Below are positions 54,242 through 63,272 of a stretch of 64,000 nt of DNA, one piece after another. The translations under genes were made by a program, and so were the position numbers. The notes under the pieces were generated by a model. The model did no database searches. It had not been told where the DNA came from and saw nothing but the letters and a program-made list of their open reading frames with translations. Source of the stretch: Salinimicrobium terrae DSM 17865 (GTDB lineage Bacteria; Bacteroidota; Bacteroidia; Flavobacteriales; Flavobacteriaceae); NCBI RefSeq assembly GCF_000424665.1, contig NZ_AUKI01000024.1, positions 62,001 to 126,000 of the forward strand, in the 5' to 3' direction. Numbering within the stretch: the stretch's first letter is position 1; each line of letters starts with the position of its first letter.

Positions 54242-55291
54242 TTAGGAGGATTTTTGAATTTTCCTGCGAATATTCTTTAGAAGAAAATTTCGCAATTCAT
54301 TACGGAAATTTTCAGGTTTCAGGTTTTTATAAGATCCCGGAACCTGAGTGGAAAAATCTTCAGGATGTATAGATTTGTTCCGGATTCCATCTTCATATAT
54401 CGCCCAATCCTGTTTTTTTATAAAAGGTGAATAAAGGGAAAATGTAGGTATGGAAAGAGCTTTCGCAATGTTGGCAGCACCTCCTTCATTACCAATATAA
54501 ACCTCAGAAAAGGTACAATTCAATATAAATTTTCGAAGATCCTTCTCGTAGATGTCATTGAAAATTCTTTTTTTGGTAGTCTCGGCACAAAGTGAAAATA
54601 TTTTCCTTGCCTCAACCTTCTGAGAAGGAATATAATTAAATAGGATTTGTGCATTATCCACCACACGTACAATTTCATCAAGAACTGTAGCCATGTATGG
54701 TGCGGGATAACTTTTGATCTTTGTACTTCCCAGGATCCCACACATAATTATGGGATATTCTGGACTTAAACCTGCTGTTTGAAGTTTGTTTTCAACCTGT
54801 AATTTTTCCTCATCAGAGATGTATATTACAGGTTTTGAGGCAACAGGAAAATCTTTGTTCAGTGCCTGTAAGAGCAGCATCCTGTTTTCTATAGCCAAAC
54901 CGGCTTTTGTTTCGGGATGGTTTTTATACTTAAAAGTATGGGTGTAGAATTGCCGGGTGTATTCCTTATGGAAAGAAATTCTTGTGGTGGCGCCGGAAAA
55001 TTTTGCAATTATACCAGTTCCTATTTTAGAATAAGCATCTATGACGATGTCATAAGATGTAGCTTCTATTCTTCTCAAAAACCGGAAAAAGCCGACTATA
55101 TTTATATTCCAGTCAGGATTAAATTCGATGATTTTGTCAATGTAAGGATTATTCTCAACCACCGCCCGCGTATTGGGATAGATCAAATAATGTAGCTCGG
55201 CAGTTGGATATTCCTTTCGAAGGGGTTCAAATAAGATCGAGGACGTAAGTACGTCCCCAATCATTTTCTGCTGAATCACGAGTACCTTCAT
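54242..55291 (-). CDS. GT9-family heptosyltransferase-like protein
   Basis: A 349-residue GT9 (ADP-heptose:LPS heptosyltransferase) family protein. It starts M-K-V-L-V-I-Q-Q-K-M-I-G-D-V-L-T-S-S-I-L (family hallmark G-D); the C-terminal part has Y-I-G-N-E-G-G-A-A-N-I-A-K-A-L. It likely adds a core sugar. It is upstream of the GT4 gene, 56 bp after dapD on the same strand. Confidence 0.9.
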   Translation of the reverse strand: MKVLVIQQKMIGDVLTSSILFEPLRKEYPTAELHYLIYPNTRAVVENNPYIDKIIEFNPDWNINIVGFFRFLRRIEATSYDIVIDAYSKIGTGIIAKFSGATTRISFHKEYTRQFYTHTFKYKNHPETKAGLAIENRMLLLQALNKDFPVASKPVIYISDEEKLQVENKLQTAGLSPEYPIIMCGILGSTKIKSYPAPYMATVLDEIVRVVDNAQILFNYIPSQKVEARKIFSLCAETTKKRIFNDIYEKDLRKFILNCTFSEVYIGNEGGAANIAKALSIPTFSLYSPFIKKQDWAIYEDGIRNKSIHPEDFSTQVPGSYKNLKPENFRNELRNFLLKNIRRKIQKSS

Positions 55292-55346
55292 AATCCCTTC
55301 TTATCTCCCATACCGGGAGCATTTCCTCTTCTTAATTTAAAGCAAA

Positions 55347-56162
55347 TTAGACTGCTACATTGTGTTCTCTTAGAGCGTCATTTAGAGAAGTCTTTTTATT
55401 GGTGCTCTCTTTTCGTTTTCCAATGATCAATGCGCATTGCACCTGATATTCTCCTGCCGGAAACTTTTTTGTATAACTTCCCGGTATTACAACAGAACGG
55501 GCAGGTACAATCCCTTTCATTTCTACGGGCTTTTCTCCCGTTACATCAATGATCTTTGTTGAAGCGGTTAAAACCACATTGGCACCAAGAACGGCTTCTT
55601 TCTCTACTTTCACACCTTCAACAACAATACTTCTTGATCCCAAAAAAGCATTGTCTTCAATTATTACCGGTGCTGCTTGTAATGGTTCGAGAACACCACC
55701 AATTCCAACTCCACCACTTAAATGAACATTTTTTCCAATTTGAGCACAGCTTCCAACTGTTGCCCAGGTATCCACCATAGTACCTTCGTCGACATAAGCT
55801 CCAATGTTCACGTAACTGGGCATCATGATAACTCCGCTGGAAATATAGGCACCATGTCTTGCTACAGCATTGGGGACTACCCTTATTCCTTTTTCCTTAT
55901 AACCTCTTTTTAATGGAATTTTATCGTGATATTCGAATATTCCTGCTTCCAGGGTTTCCATCTTCTGAATGGGAAAATATAACACTACAGCTTTCTTCAC
56001 CCATTCATTTACCTGCCAGCCATCGGCTACAGGTTCGGCCACACGAAGTTTTCCTCCGTCAAGTAAATCAATTACTTCACGAATTGCATTTGTAGTTTCA
56101 GATTTATTGAGAAGATCCCTGTCGTCCCAGGCTTTTTCTATGATATCTTTAAGATGTTCCAT
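55347..56162 (-). CDS. dapD: Tetrahydrodipicolinate N-succinyltransferase
   Basis: A 271-residue left-handed beta-helix acyltransferase of the succinylase diaminopimelate pathway. The hexapeptide-repeat region is about 105-215 (V-N-I-G-A-Y-V-D-E-G-T-M-V-D-T-W-A-T-V-G-S and G-V-G-I-G-G-V-L-E-P motifs). It supplies diaminopimelate for peptidoglycan and lysine. Length is normal. Confidence 0.96.
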   Translation of the reverse strand: MEHLKDIIEKAWDDRDLLNKSETTNAIREVIDLLDGGKLRVAEPVADGWQVNEWVKKAVVLYFPIQKMETLEAGIFEYHDKIPLKRGYKEKGIRVVPNAVARHGAYISSGVIMMPSYVNIGAYVDEGTMVDTWATVGSCAQIGKNVHLSGGVGIGGVLEPLQAAPVIIEDNAFLGSRSIVVEGVKVEKEAVLGANVVLTASTKIIDVTGEKPVEMKGIVPARSVVIPGSYTKKFPAGEYQVQCALIIGKRKESTNKKTSLNDALREHNVAV

Positions 56163-56342
56163 TTTAGTTTTTGTTTTAAATATAAAATACCTGCCCGGTG
56201 CAGATGTAATATTGAACCGAATAATCTGTCAAAAATGACATCCTGTAAAGGTTTTTTTGGGCAGACTATTAGCTGCGCGAAGGTAATACATTTAACTTAA
56301 ATTAGCTGAAGTCTTGAAGGGCCGTGGCAGGAGTCAGCAGTT

Positions 56343-56372
56343 TTTGGGTTCACGAATTAAGGCGTATCTTTG
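56343..56372 (+). promoter_or_regulatory. Promoter of ruvX
   Basis: TTTG at 56343-56346 and TATCTTTG at 56365-56372, 18 bp apart: a full Bacteroidota TTTG-N~19-TAnnTTTG promoter, 10 bp before the ATG at 56383. Confidence 0.7.
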
Positions 56373-56382
56373 CCGCCAAATT

Positions 56383-56790
56383 ATGGGAAGAATACTGGCA
56401 TTAGATTACGGCACTAAACGCACCGGGATTGCGGTTACCGATGAGCTACAGATAATAGCTTCAGGTCTCACCACAGTTTCCACGGCAGAACTTTTGCCTT
56501 TTCTTAAAAAATATTTCACTGAAGAAAGTGTGGAACTTGTCCTTCTGGGAGAACCCAAACAAATGGACTATACTGCTTCTCACAGCGAAATTAATATTCA
56601 GGAATTCCTGAAGAAGTTCACAGAAAATTTTCCCGAAATGAAGCTGGAAAGAGTAGACGAGCGTTTTACGTCAAAAATGGCATTCCAGTCCATGATCGAT
56701 AGCGGACTTAAAAAGAAGCAAAGGCAAAATAAAGCCCTTGTAGATGAAATAAGTGCAACAATAATACTGCAGAGTTACCTTTATAAATAG
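56383..56790 (+). CDS. ruvX: Putative pre-16S rRNA nuclease (RuvX/YqgF)
   Basis: A 135-residue RNase-H-fold nuclease. It begins M-G-R-I-L-A-L-D-Y-G-T-K-R-T-G-I-A-V (first catalytic Asp) and has G-E-P-K-Q-M-D and V-D-E-R-F-T-S. Historically called a Holliday-junction resolvase; the YqgF group processes 16S rRNA. The -7 element at 56365 excludes the in-frame ATG at 56314, which would add 23 residues. First gene of the ruvX-def block. Confidence 0.92.
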   Translation: MGRILALDYGTKRTGIAVTDELQIIASGLTTVSTAELLPFLKKYFTEESVELVLLGEPKQMDYTASHSEINIQEFLKKFTENFPEMKLERVDERFTSKMAFQSMIDSGLKKKQRQNKALVDEISATIILQSYLYK

Positions 56791-56800
56791 ATATTCAATA

Positions 56801-57391
56801 ATGATAATCCCAATAGTAGCATACGGCGATCCGGTTTTAAGGAAGAAAGCAAAAGAAATTCCACAAGATTATCCAAACCTGAAGGAACTTATCGATAACA
56901 TGTGGGAGTCCATGTACGGCGCTTATGGCGTTGGTCTGGCCGCACCTCAGGTTGGTCTGCCGATAAGGATCTTTATGATCGACACTTCTCCCTTTTCTGA
57001 AGACATTGAACTGTCTGAGGATGAACAAAAGGAATTGGCAGGACTTAAAAAAGTATTTATAAACCCAAAGATCCTGGAGGAGACAGGTGATGAATGGGCC
57101 TTTAATGAAGGCTGCCTAAGTATTCCTGAAGTCAGAGAAGATGTTTTTAGAAAGCCCGAAATTAAGATTGAGTATTTTGATGAGGATTTCAATAAGCATA
57201 CTGAAGAATACAAAGGATTGGCGGCGCGTGTGATCCAGCATGAATATGATCACATCGAGGGGATTTTGTTTACAGATAAGCTCAGCAGCCTCAAAAAGAG
57301 ACTTATCAAAGGAAAACTTTCCAATATATCAAAAGGGAAGATCCAAATAGATTATCGCATGAAGTTTCCGGAACTTAAAAAAGGCCGTTAA
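56801..57391 (+). CDS. def: Peptide deformylase
   Basis: A 196-residue metallohydrolase that removes the N-formyl group from new proteins. All three family motifs are visible: G-V-G-L-A-A-P-Q-V-G, E-G-C-L-S-I-P (metal-binding Cys) and Q-H-E-Y-D-H (HExxH). It follows ruvX by 10 bp, so one transcript. Confidence 0.97.
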   Translation: MIIPIVAYGDPVLRKKAKEIPQDYPNLKELIDNMWESMYGAYGVGLAAPQVGLPIRIFMIDTSPFSEDIELSEDEQKELAGLKKVFINPKILEETGDEWAFNEGCLSIPEVREDVFRKPEIKIEYFDEDFNKHTEEYKGLAARVIQHEYDHIEGILFTDKLSSLKKRLIKGKLSNISKGKIQIDYRMKFPELKKGR

Positions 57392-57396
57392 TTAGT

Positions 57397-57427
57397 TTTG
57401 TTTTTTAGACGGGAGGTAAGATATTTG
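57397..57427 (+). promoter_or_regulatory. Promoter-like pair upstream of the DUF5606 gene
   Basis: TTTG (57397-57400), 19 bp, GATATTTG (57420-57427), one base off TAnnTTTG, 22 bp before the ATG. The gene may have its own promoter besides ruvX-def readthrough. Confidence 0.45.
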
Positions 57428-57449
57428 CCTTCCAAAAATTAAAAAGGAT

Positions 57450-57911
57450 ATGAAGTTAGATAAAGTGTTGTCGATTTCGGGAAAGCCGGGATTGTATGAA
57501 CTTAAAGCTCAAACCCGCGGTGGTTTTGTTGCCGAATCTATGTTAGACGGTAAAAAGATCTCTGTGAATATGCGCCACAATGTGAGTTTGCTCAGTGAGA
57601 TCGCTATTTATACCTATACCGAAGAAGTACCTCTACGTGAGGTCTTCCAGAAGATCTCAGACAAAGAGAACGGAGGAGAGGCAATAAGCCATAAGGAATC
57701 TAAAGCAAAACTTGAAGAATATTTTAGCGAAGTTCTTCCGGGGTATGATGAAGACCGCGTATATGTAAGCGATATAAAAAAGATCCTGCAGTGGTATAAC
57801 CTGCTGGTGAGCAAAGGTTACACTGACTTTAGTAAGCCCGATGAAAAAACCGCAGAAGAAACTTCTGAAACAGATAAAACTCCAAAAGATACCGGAGGAG
57901 AAGAGGAATAA
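57450..57911 (+). CDS. DUF5606 family protein
   Basis: A 153-residue protein found almost only in Bacteroidota. It starts M-K-L-D-K-V-L-S-I-S-G-K-P-G-L-Y-E-L, contains V-L-P-G-Y-D-E-D-R-V-Y-x-S-D-I-K-K-I and ends in an acidic, disordered Glu/Thr/Lys tail. The N-terminal part looks like an Sm-like beta barrel (inference). Its conserved place between def and mazG suggests a translation or RNA-related role, unproven. Confidence 0.85.
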   Translation: MKLDKVLSISGKPGLYELKAQTRGGFVAESMLDGKKISVNMRHNVSLLSEIAIYTYTEEVPLREVFQKISDKENGGEAISHKESKAKLEEYFSEVLPGYDEDRVYVSDIKKILQWYNLLVSKGYTDFSKPDEKTAEETSETDKTPKDTGGEEE

Positions 57912-57927
57912 CCTCTCCATAATTTAT

Positions 57928-57958
57928 AAAAAACCAACTGATTTTCAGTTGGTTTTTT
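57928..57958 (+). terminator. Terminator after the DUF5606 gene
   Basis: AAAACCAACTGA/TCAGTTGGTTTT stem with a 3-nt loop and T-run, 17 bp after the stop. Confidence 0.9.
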
Positions 57959-57999
57959 CTTTTCTTAAAACTTAACTTACTTCTCTTAAAGATCTGTAC

Positions 58000-58773
58000 A
58001 TGAATTCACGGGAACAACAGCTTAAAGCATTTGACAGGCTACTCACAATCATGGACGAATTGCGGGAGCAATGTCCCTGGGACCGGAAACAAACTTTGCA
58101 AAGTCTGCGACATCTAACCATCGAAGAAACTTACGAATTGGGAGATGCTATTTTGGACAATGACCTGCAGGAGGTGAAGAAGGAGCTGGGAGATCTATTG
58201 CTGCACATTGTGTTTTATTCCAAAATAGGAAGCGAAACAAATGACTTTGACATCGCCGATGTCGCAAATAGTATTTCTGAAAAATTGATCAGTCGTCATC
58301 CGCACATCTACAGCGACACCAAAGTGAATGATGAAGAAGACGTGAAGCGGAATTGGGAACAGCTCAAATTAAAAGAAGGTAAAAAGAGCGTTTTGGAAGG
58401 CGTTCCTGCCTCTTTGCCAGCTCTCGTTAAAGCCAGCCGCATTCAGGATAAAGTAGCCGGAGTAGGATTTGACTGGGAGGAACCACAACAGGTATTCGAA
58501 AAACTGCAGGAAGAGTTGGAAGAACTTCAACACGAAGTAGAAAACCGTGATCAGCAAAAGATTGAGGAGGAGTTTGGAGATGTGATGTTCAGTATGATCA
58601 ATTACGCCCGATTCCTTAAAGTTAATCCCGAAGATGCCCTGGAACGAACAAATAAAAAGTTTATTAAACGATTCCAGTACCTGGAAAATAAGGCCAAAGA
58701 ACAAAACAAAAGCCTGAAGGATATGACTCTGGCAGAAATGGATGTGTTTTGGGAGGAGGCTAAAAGAATATAA
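58000..58773 (+). CDS. mazG: Nucleoside triphosphate pyrophosphohydrolase MazG
   Basis: A 257-residue NTP pyrophosphohydrolase with two MazG domains (~20-125 and ~150-245). The metal-binding helices have E-E-T-Y-E-L-G-D-A and E-L-G-D-L-L-L-H, and in the second domain E-L-E-E-L and E-E-F-G-D-V-M-F-S. It cleans up non-canonical NTPs. It follows the terminator of the DUF5606 gene. Confidence 0.95.
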   Translation: MNSREQQLKAFDRLLTIMDELREQCPWDRKQTLQSLRHLTIEETYELGDAILDNDLQEVKKELGDLLLHIVFYSKIGSETNDFDIADVANSISEKLISRHPHIYSDTKVNDEEDVKRNWEQLKLKEGKKSVLEGVPASLPALVKASRIQDKVAGVGFDWEEPQQVFEKLQEELEELQHEVENRDQQKIEEEFGDVMFSMINYARFLKVNPEDALERTNKKFIKRFQYLENKAKEQNKSLKDMTLAEMDVFWEEAKRI

Positions 58774-58796
58774 TTCGATTAGCGCATTATTTTAAT

Positions 58797-58838
58797 AAGA
58801 GCAAGAATCGCTGCGTTTTTAGAACCAAGAGCCAAGAC
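58797..58838 (+). repeat. Dispersed intergenic repeat, copy 3
   Basis: The longest copy: AAGAGCAAGAATCGCTGCGT, then TTTTAGAACCAAGAGCCAAG and AC. It lies 24 bp after the mazG stop, in the gene sense. Confidence 0.6.
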
Positions 58839-58897
58839 TTCCGGGTTGGAATATGAGAATTTAGGTTGTAAAAAGACTTATTTCTGAGTTAAAAAAA

Positions 58898-58931
58898 ACA
58901 CCTCTTAAAAATGACATTTTGAGAGGTGGTT
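58898..58931. terminator. Hairpin between mazG and the DUF349 gene
   Basis: CACCTCTTAAAAATG and CATTTTGAGAGGTG pair with one bulge, with flanking A and T runs; a terminator for one or both convergent genes. Its core resembles the terminator at 40084. Confidence 0.75.
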
Positions 58932-58956
58932 TAATTTCAAGCTTTTTCCCTAGATC

Positions 58957-61410
58957 TTATTGATCGTAAAGGGATTTTACTTTCTCCAGTTTTTCTTTCC
59001 AAATCTTTAATTGATCCTTCTGGTTTTGAATGTTCTTGTGAACATCCTGTACCAGCGGATTCTTATCGTCAACATTCGAAAAGAACTGAAGGTTGTTTTC
59101 CAGCTGTCTTATTTCTGCCTTCGTTTCCTCGATCTTCTTGGTAAGGAAATAATGCTCATTATTCAGTTTTTTGGAGTCGTCAGAATTCTCAAGTGCCTGT
59201 ACTTTATTCTCATACTTAAGCATTTCGCTCTGTTTTTTGTCTAGGTCGAGCTTATCGAAAGCCTGGTCAAGTGCTTTGTTGAATTTGCCTTCTATATAAC
59301 GCTTACTATGCGGTACACGCCCCAGCTTCTTCCATTCCTCAATGAAATTTTTGATAGTAGGCAAATCCTGTTTGCGATCCCCGGAAAACTCTGTATTTTT
59401 CAGCTTTTCAAGAAGTTCTTTTTTCTGTTCAAAAGCTTCACCTTCTTCTTTATTTTCCTCATTTCTTGAGGCGTGAAGTTTGTCAAAATAGTGATTACAA
59501 GCAGCCTTGAACTTTTTCCAGATCTTGTCGCTGTCTTTGCGGGGAACATGGCCAATATTCTTCCAGTCGGTCTGGATCTTTTTCATGAGTGGCGTAGTGA
59601 CCTTAAAATCCTCACTATCCTTGTGCTCTTCAGCGATCCTTACCAGCTCCTGTTTTTTCTCCAGGTTCTCGTATTGTTCCTTTTTCTGGTTTTTGTAGAA
59701 ACTGTTTTTGTTTCGGTTAAAGCTTCGAACAGCTTCCTTAAATTTCTTCCAGGTCTCGTCGTTCACCTGACGCGGCACCTTTCCGGCATTAAAAAATGCT
59801 TCCCTTAAAGCTTCCACTTCGGTGATCTTTTGTTGCCACTGTTTGTGAGAATTGTAATTACCTGAAGCAATTTCCTTTATCTGCTCAATGATCTCCTGCT
59901 TTTTCTCAAGGTTTTTCTCGAAATTCTTTTCCATTTGGGCAAAATATTCCTGCCTTTTGTCGTGGATCAACTTAGTAGCATTGCTGAATTTTTCCCAGAT
60001 ATCGTCTCTGTATTCTTTTTCTACCGGTCCAAGATCTTCCTTCCACATCTTGTGCAGCATTTGTAGCTCTCGAAAAGCACGATTTGTATCGGTTTCCTGC
60101 GTAAGTTCTTCTGCACGCGTAATAATTTTTAGCTTCTGCTCTAGGTTGTGCTTGAAATCAAGATCCCGGAATTCCCTGTTGAGGTGTAGGAAATCATAGA
60201 AATTCTCGACATGATGGTGATATGTGTTCCAAACGGTATTGTATTTATCACGTGGAATTGGACCGGCAGTTTTCCAGCGGTCCTGCAAATCCTTGAAGTG
60301 CTTATAGGTAGTGTTGATGTTCTCCTCAACGTCTATTAGACCTTTTAGCTCTTCAATTATTTCCAGCCTTTTGTCCAGGTTCTTGTTAAGGTCCTGCTTA
60401 AGTTGCTGGTAATATTTATTTCTTTTTTCCTTGTAATCAAAATACAGGGAGTTAAACCGCTTTTTTAAAGGGGTAGAGTAGTGGAAGTCAATGATATTTC
60501 CGCCATCGGCCAGGAACTCTTCTTTTTTCTCCTCTATTTCTTCGTCCAGCTTGGCATGAAATTCTGCACGTATTTCTTCCACGTGCTCTTTAATTGCCTG
60601 TACCTTTTCATTTTTAAGAAGTTTTTCCATCTCATCGGCCAGGGCTTCCTTACTCATGGAATGGTAATCCTTCTTTTCAATGCCGTGACGTTCTCCTGTG
60701 GTTTCGTCTTCACTTTCCTCGGCTACGGTCTCTTCCATTTCACTCTGTGCATCCCGGGATTTCTTTGGCGCAGGATCTTCTTCTTCATCACCTTCAACTT
60801 CGGAAGAGTTTTCCTCTACCTCTTCGTCTGATGTTCCAGGGCTTTGGGAGTCAAAAAAGGGATTTTTTGCTTTAGTTTTTTCGTTTGAAGTTTTCTCTTC
60901 GGAATTGTTCACTTCTGAAGCTGTTTGCTCAGTTTCCTGTTGCTTAGCAGCTGCCTTTTCTTCATCTTCCTCGTCAGTTTCCAAAGCAGCTTCGGGAGAT
61001 GTAGCGGGTTCTGCAGATTTTTTATCTTCTGTTGCCTGGGCTTCATCTACCATGGCATCTTCAATGGAATCTTTTTCTTCTTTTTCTTCTGAAGATTTCA
61101 CTTCAGAAGTTTCTTTTTTTGAAGTTGAAGCCGGAATTTCTTTTTTCTGAGAAGCTGGTTTTTCTTCCTCCTCATCGTCATTATCAAAAGCCGCTTCTGG
61201 AGAGGTGCCGGCTTCGACATTTCTCCTGTCTTCGGTGGATTTTCCTTCATCTACCATAGCATCGGCAATATGATCTTTTTCTTCCTTCTCTTTGGAAGTA
61301 TTTTCAGCTGTTTCTTCTGTCTTATTACCAGGATTTTCAGCTTGGGAATTCAGACTATTATTCTCCTTTTCCGGCTGCTCCTGGTTGGACATTTTATCTT
61401 TCTCAGACAT
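58957..61410 (-). CDS. Large DUF349-repeat protein
   Basis: An 817-residue protein. The first ~245 residues are acidic, low-complexity and contain two near-identical ~50-residue units (K-E-E-K-D-x-I-x-D-A-M-V-D-E ... T-S-P-E-A-A) at about 40-90 and 110-160. The rest is coiled-coil with repeated DUF349 units of the type W-K-x-x-G-P-(V/I)-P-R-x-x-x-x-x-(L/I)-W-x-x-F. DUF349 proteins are Bacteroidota-common and of unknown function. ATG at 61410 is preferred to the TTG 9 bp upstream. No membrane segment. Confidence 0.88.
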   Translation of the reverse strand: MSEKDKMSNQEQPEKENNSLNSQAENPGNKTEETAENTSKEKEEKDHIADAMVDEGKSTEDRRNVEAGTSPEAAFDNDDEEEEKPASQKKEIPASTSKKETSEVKSSEEKEEKDSIEDAMVDEAQATEDKKSAEPATSPEAALETDEEDEEKAAAKQQETEQTASEVNNSEEKTSNEKTKAKNPFFDSQSPGTSDEEVEENSSEVEGDEEEDPAPKKSRDAQSEMEETVAEESEDETTGERHGIEKKDYHSMSKEALADEMEKLLKNEKVQAIKEHVEEIRAEFHAKLDEEIEEKKEEFLADGGNIIDFHYSTPLKKRFNSLYFDYKEKRNKYYQQLKQDLNKNLDKRLEIIEELKGLIDVEENINTTYKHFKDLQDRWKTAGPIPRDKYNTVWNTYHHHVENFYDFLHLNREFRDLDFKHNLEQKLKIITRAEELTQETDTNRAFRELQMLHKMWKEDLGPVEKEYRDDIWEKFSNATKLIHDKRQEYFAQMEKNFEKNLEKKQEIIEQIKEIASGNYNSHKQWQQKITEVEALREAFFNAGKVPRQVNDETWKKFKEAVRSFNRNKNSFYKNQKKEQYENLEKKQELVRIAEEHKDSEDFKVTTPLMKKIQTDWKNIGHVPRKDSDKIWKKFKAACNHYFDKLHASRNEENKEEGEAFEQKKELLEKLKNTEFSGDRKQDLPTIKNFIEEWKKLGRVPHSKRYIEGKFNKALDQAFDKLDLDKKQSEMLKYENKVQALENSDDSKKLNNEHYFLTKKIEETKAEIRQLENNLQFFSNVDDKNPLVQDVHKNIQNQKDQLKIWKEKLEKVKSLYDQ

Positions 61411-61522
61411 ATCTTTCAATGTTAGGGTTCACTATTCAGTAATAATTGTGAAAGATAATAACTCCCCGGAGACCTAACAAGGGATTACGGCTATTTATGA
61501 GTGGTAAATTGAGGTGCAGCCC

Positions 61523-62257
61523 TTAACCCAGGTTCCATATTTCCCAGGCCTTTAAAGCCTGAAATTCGAGCATTTTCTGTCCATTCAGGATGGTTACTCC
61601 CCGGGTTTCGGCCATCTGCATTAAAGTAGTTTTTGGCGGATTGTAAATAAGATCAAAAAGCAGGTGCCTGGAACTTAAATGCTCTACCGGGAGCGCCGGA
61701 AATTCTCCTGTCTTTGGGTAAGTGCCCAGTGGCGTGGTATTGACGATCACGGAATTTTTCTCTAAAATTTCTCTAGAAAGTTCTTCGTATGAAATGGCAT
61801 TTTTGGAAGGGGAGCGGGAGACGAAGATAGTACTTATATTTAAGGAATTTAGCGCATAATTAATAGCTTTGGAAGCCCCTCCAGTGCCAAGGATAAGAGC
61901 ATGTCGATGATGCGGCTTCAGGTGAGGTTTTAGAGCTTCAGCAAAACCGAAGTAATCTGTATTATAACCCGTTAATTTACCGTCTTCAGCAACTTTTATG
62001 GTATTTACCGCTCCTATTTCTTTTGCTACAGGGTCAAGGGTATCCAAAAAGGGCATAATTGACTCCTTGTATGGAATAGTGACATTTAAACCTTTGAGTT
62101 CAGGATTTTGGACAATAATGTTAGAAAATTCTTTTATATCCTGCAGGTCGAAGTTCTCATAGGTTGCGGCTATACCTTCCCGGCGGAATTTCTCTGAAAA
62201 GTACTTCCGTGAAAAGGAGTAGGAAATATTTCGTCCTACCAGTCCAAATTTATGCAT
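61523..62257 (-). CDS. aroE: Shikimate dehydrogenase
   Basis: A 244-residue NADP-dependent enzyme of aromatic amino-acid synthesis. It has G-L-N-V-T-I-P-Y-K near residue 60 (catalytic Lys), G-A-V-N-T, Y-N-T-D-Y-F-G-F near 97 and the dinucleotide loop G-T-G-G-A-S-K-A. Shorter than E. coli AroE (272), as in many Bacteroidota. The start overlaps the upstream DUF368 gene by 8 bp. Confidence 0.93.
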   Translation of the reverse strand: MHKFGLVGRNISYSFSRKYFSEKFRREGIAATYENFDLQDIKEFSNIIVQNPELKGLNVTIPYKESIMPFLDTLDPVAKEIGAVNTIKVAEDGKLTGYNTDYFGFAEALKPHLKPHHRHALILGTGGASKAINYALNSLNISTIFVSRSPSKNAISYEELSREILEKNSVIVNTTPLGTYPKTGEFPALPVEHLSSRHLLFDLIYNPPKTTLMQMAETRGVTILNGQKMLEFQALKAWEIWNLG

Positions 62258-63272
62258 AGGATTTTTTATTTTTTAGTTCGGCTAATGCTAGCCAAAGGAC
62301 CAGCAGAGCCCCCACCACAATGAAAAAAATAGCTATCCAGGTACTAAATTCATGGAGTTGTGGCACATACCTGTCATAATTATCAATGATCTTATTTCCT
62401 TTTTGGTCAAGTAAAAAGACACCTTCTGTATCTCTTCGGAATTCGGCTTCTTTCCAGGGCCATACCACTCCAAGGGAGCCGGTAATAAAGCCAATGATCA
62501 CGGCAAATGTGGCATTTTTATAGTGCTTCAGCAGGTATCCAAGTATATGTGATAATGATACCAGTCCGGCTATCGATCCGGCAGTAAATACAAATAAAAC
62601 TTGAAGCAGGCGCATCCTGTCTTCATCATCAAGAAAAGAAAAATCCAATTGAAAAAGTTCAGCAAGAGTGAGATAAAGGGCGTTTACTGAATCCACCAGA
62701 AGCAGTACATAATTCCCCAGCAGGATGAGAATAAAAGAACCTGAAAGTCCCGGTAAGGTCATCCCGCTAACTCCAACTATCCCGCAAAAAAATACAAACC
62801 AAAGATTGTCATTTTGCGCTGCAGGCTCAAGAAAACTGATGCTTACTCCCGCAATAATTCCCAGCAGCATAAATCCAATGTTTCTGCGGTTCCATTCCTC
62901 AAAATCTTTGCTTATATAATAAATGGAACCCAGGATCATTCCAAAAAAAGAGGCCCAGACATAAAGTTCATAATGACTTATAAGATAATCTAGCAGCAGG
63001 GATACTGAAAAATAACTTATGACCATTCCCAAGGTAAGCAGGGAAAGAAAACGGGCGTTGGTGTAGTACCACAGACTGCGGAACCTGCCGTTGACCAATA
63101 ATTTGAGTGAGTTGTAGTTAATCCGTCGGAGGGAAAAGATAAATTCTTCGTAAAACCCGGCAACAAAAGCAACCATTCCGCCGGACACCCCGGGAACCTT
63201 ATTGGCGGCACCCATTAAAATGCCTTTTAGGACCAGAAATATTTTATCGCTATACGTTCGGGTTTCCTGCAT
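62250..63272 (-). CDS. DUF368 (PopT-like) undecaprenyl-phosphate translocase
   Basis: A 340-residue membrane protein with about nine helices. DUF368 signatures are G-A-A-N-K-V-P-G-V-S-G-G near residue 21 and G-M-T-L-P-G-L-S-G-S-F near 170. DUF368 proteins (PopT) were reported to return undecaprenyl phosphate, the carrier lipid of peptidoglycan and O-antigen synthesis, to the cytoplasmic leaflet. The start overlaps the upstream DUF368 gene by 23 bp. Confidence 0.88.
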   Translation of the reverse strand: MQETRTYSDKIFLVLKGILMGAANKVPGVSGGMVAFVAGFYEEFIFSLRRINYNSLKLLVNGRFRSLWYYTNARFLSLLTLGMVISYFSVSLLLDYLISHYELYVWASFFGMILGSIYYISKDFEEWNRRNIGFMLLGIIAGVSISFLEPAAQNDNLWFVFFCGIVGVSGMTLPGLSGSFILILLGNYVLLLVDSVNALYLTLAELFQLDFSFLDDEDRMRLLQVLFVFTAGSIAGLVSLSHILGYLLKHYKNATFAVIIGFITGSLGVVWPWKEAEFRRDTEGVFLLDQKGNKIIDNYDRYVPQLHEFSTWIAIFFIVVGALLVLWLALAELKNKKSYA

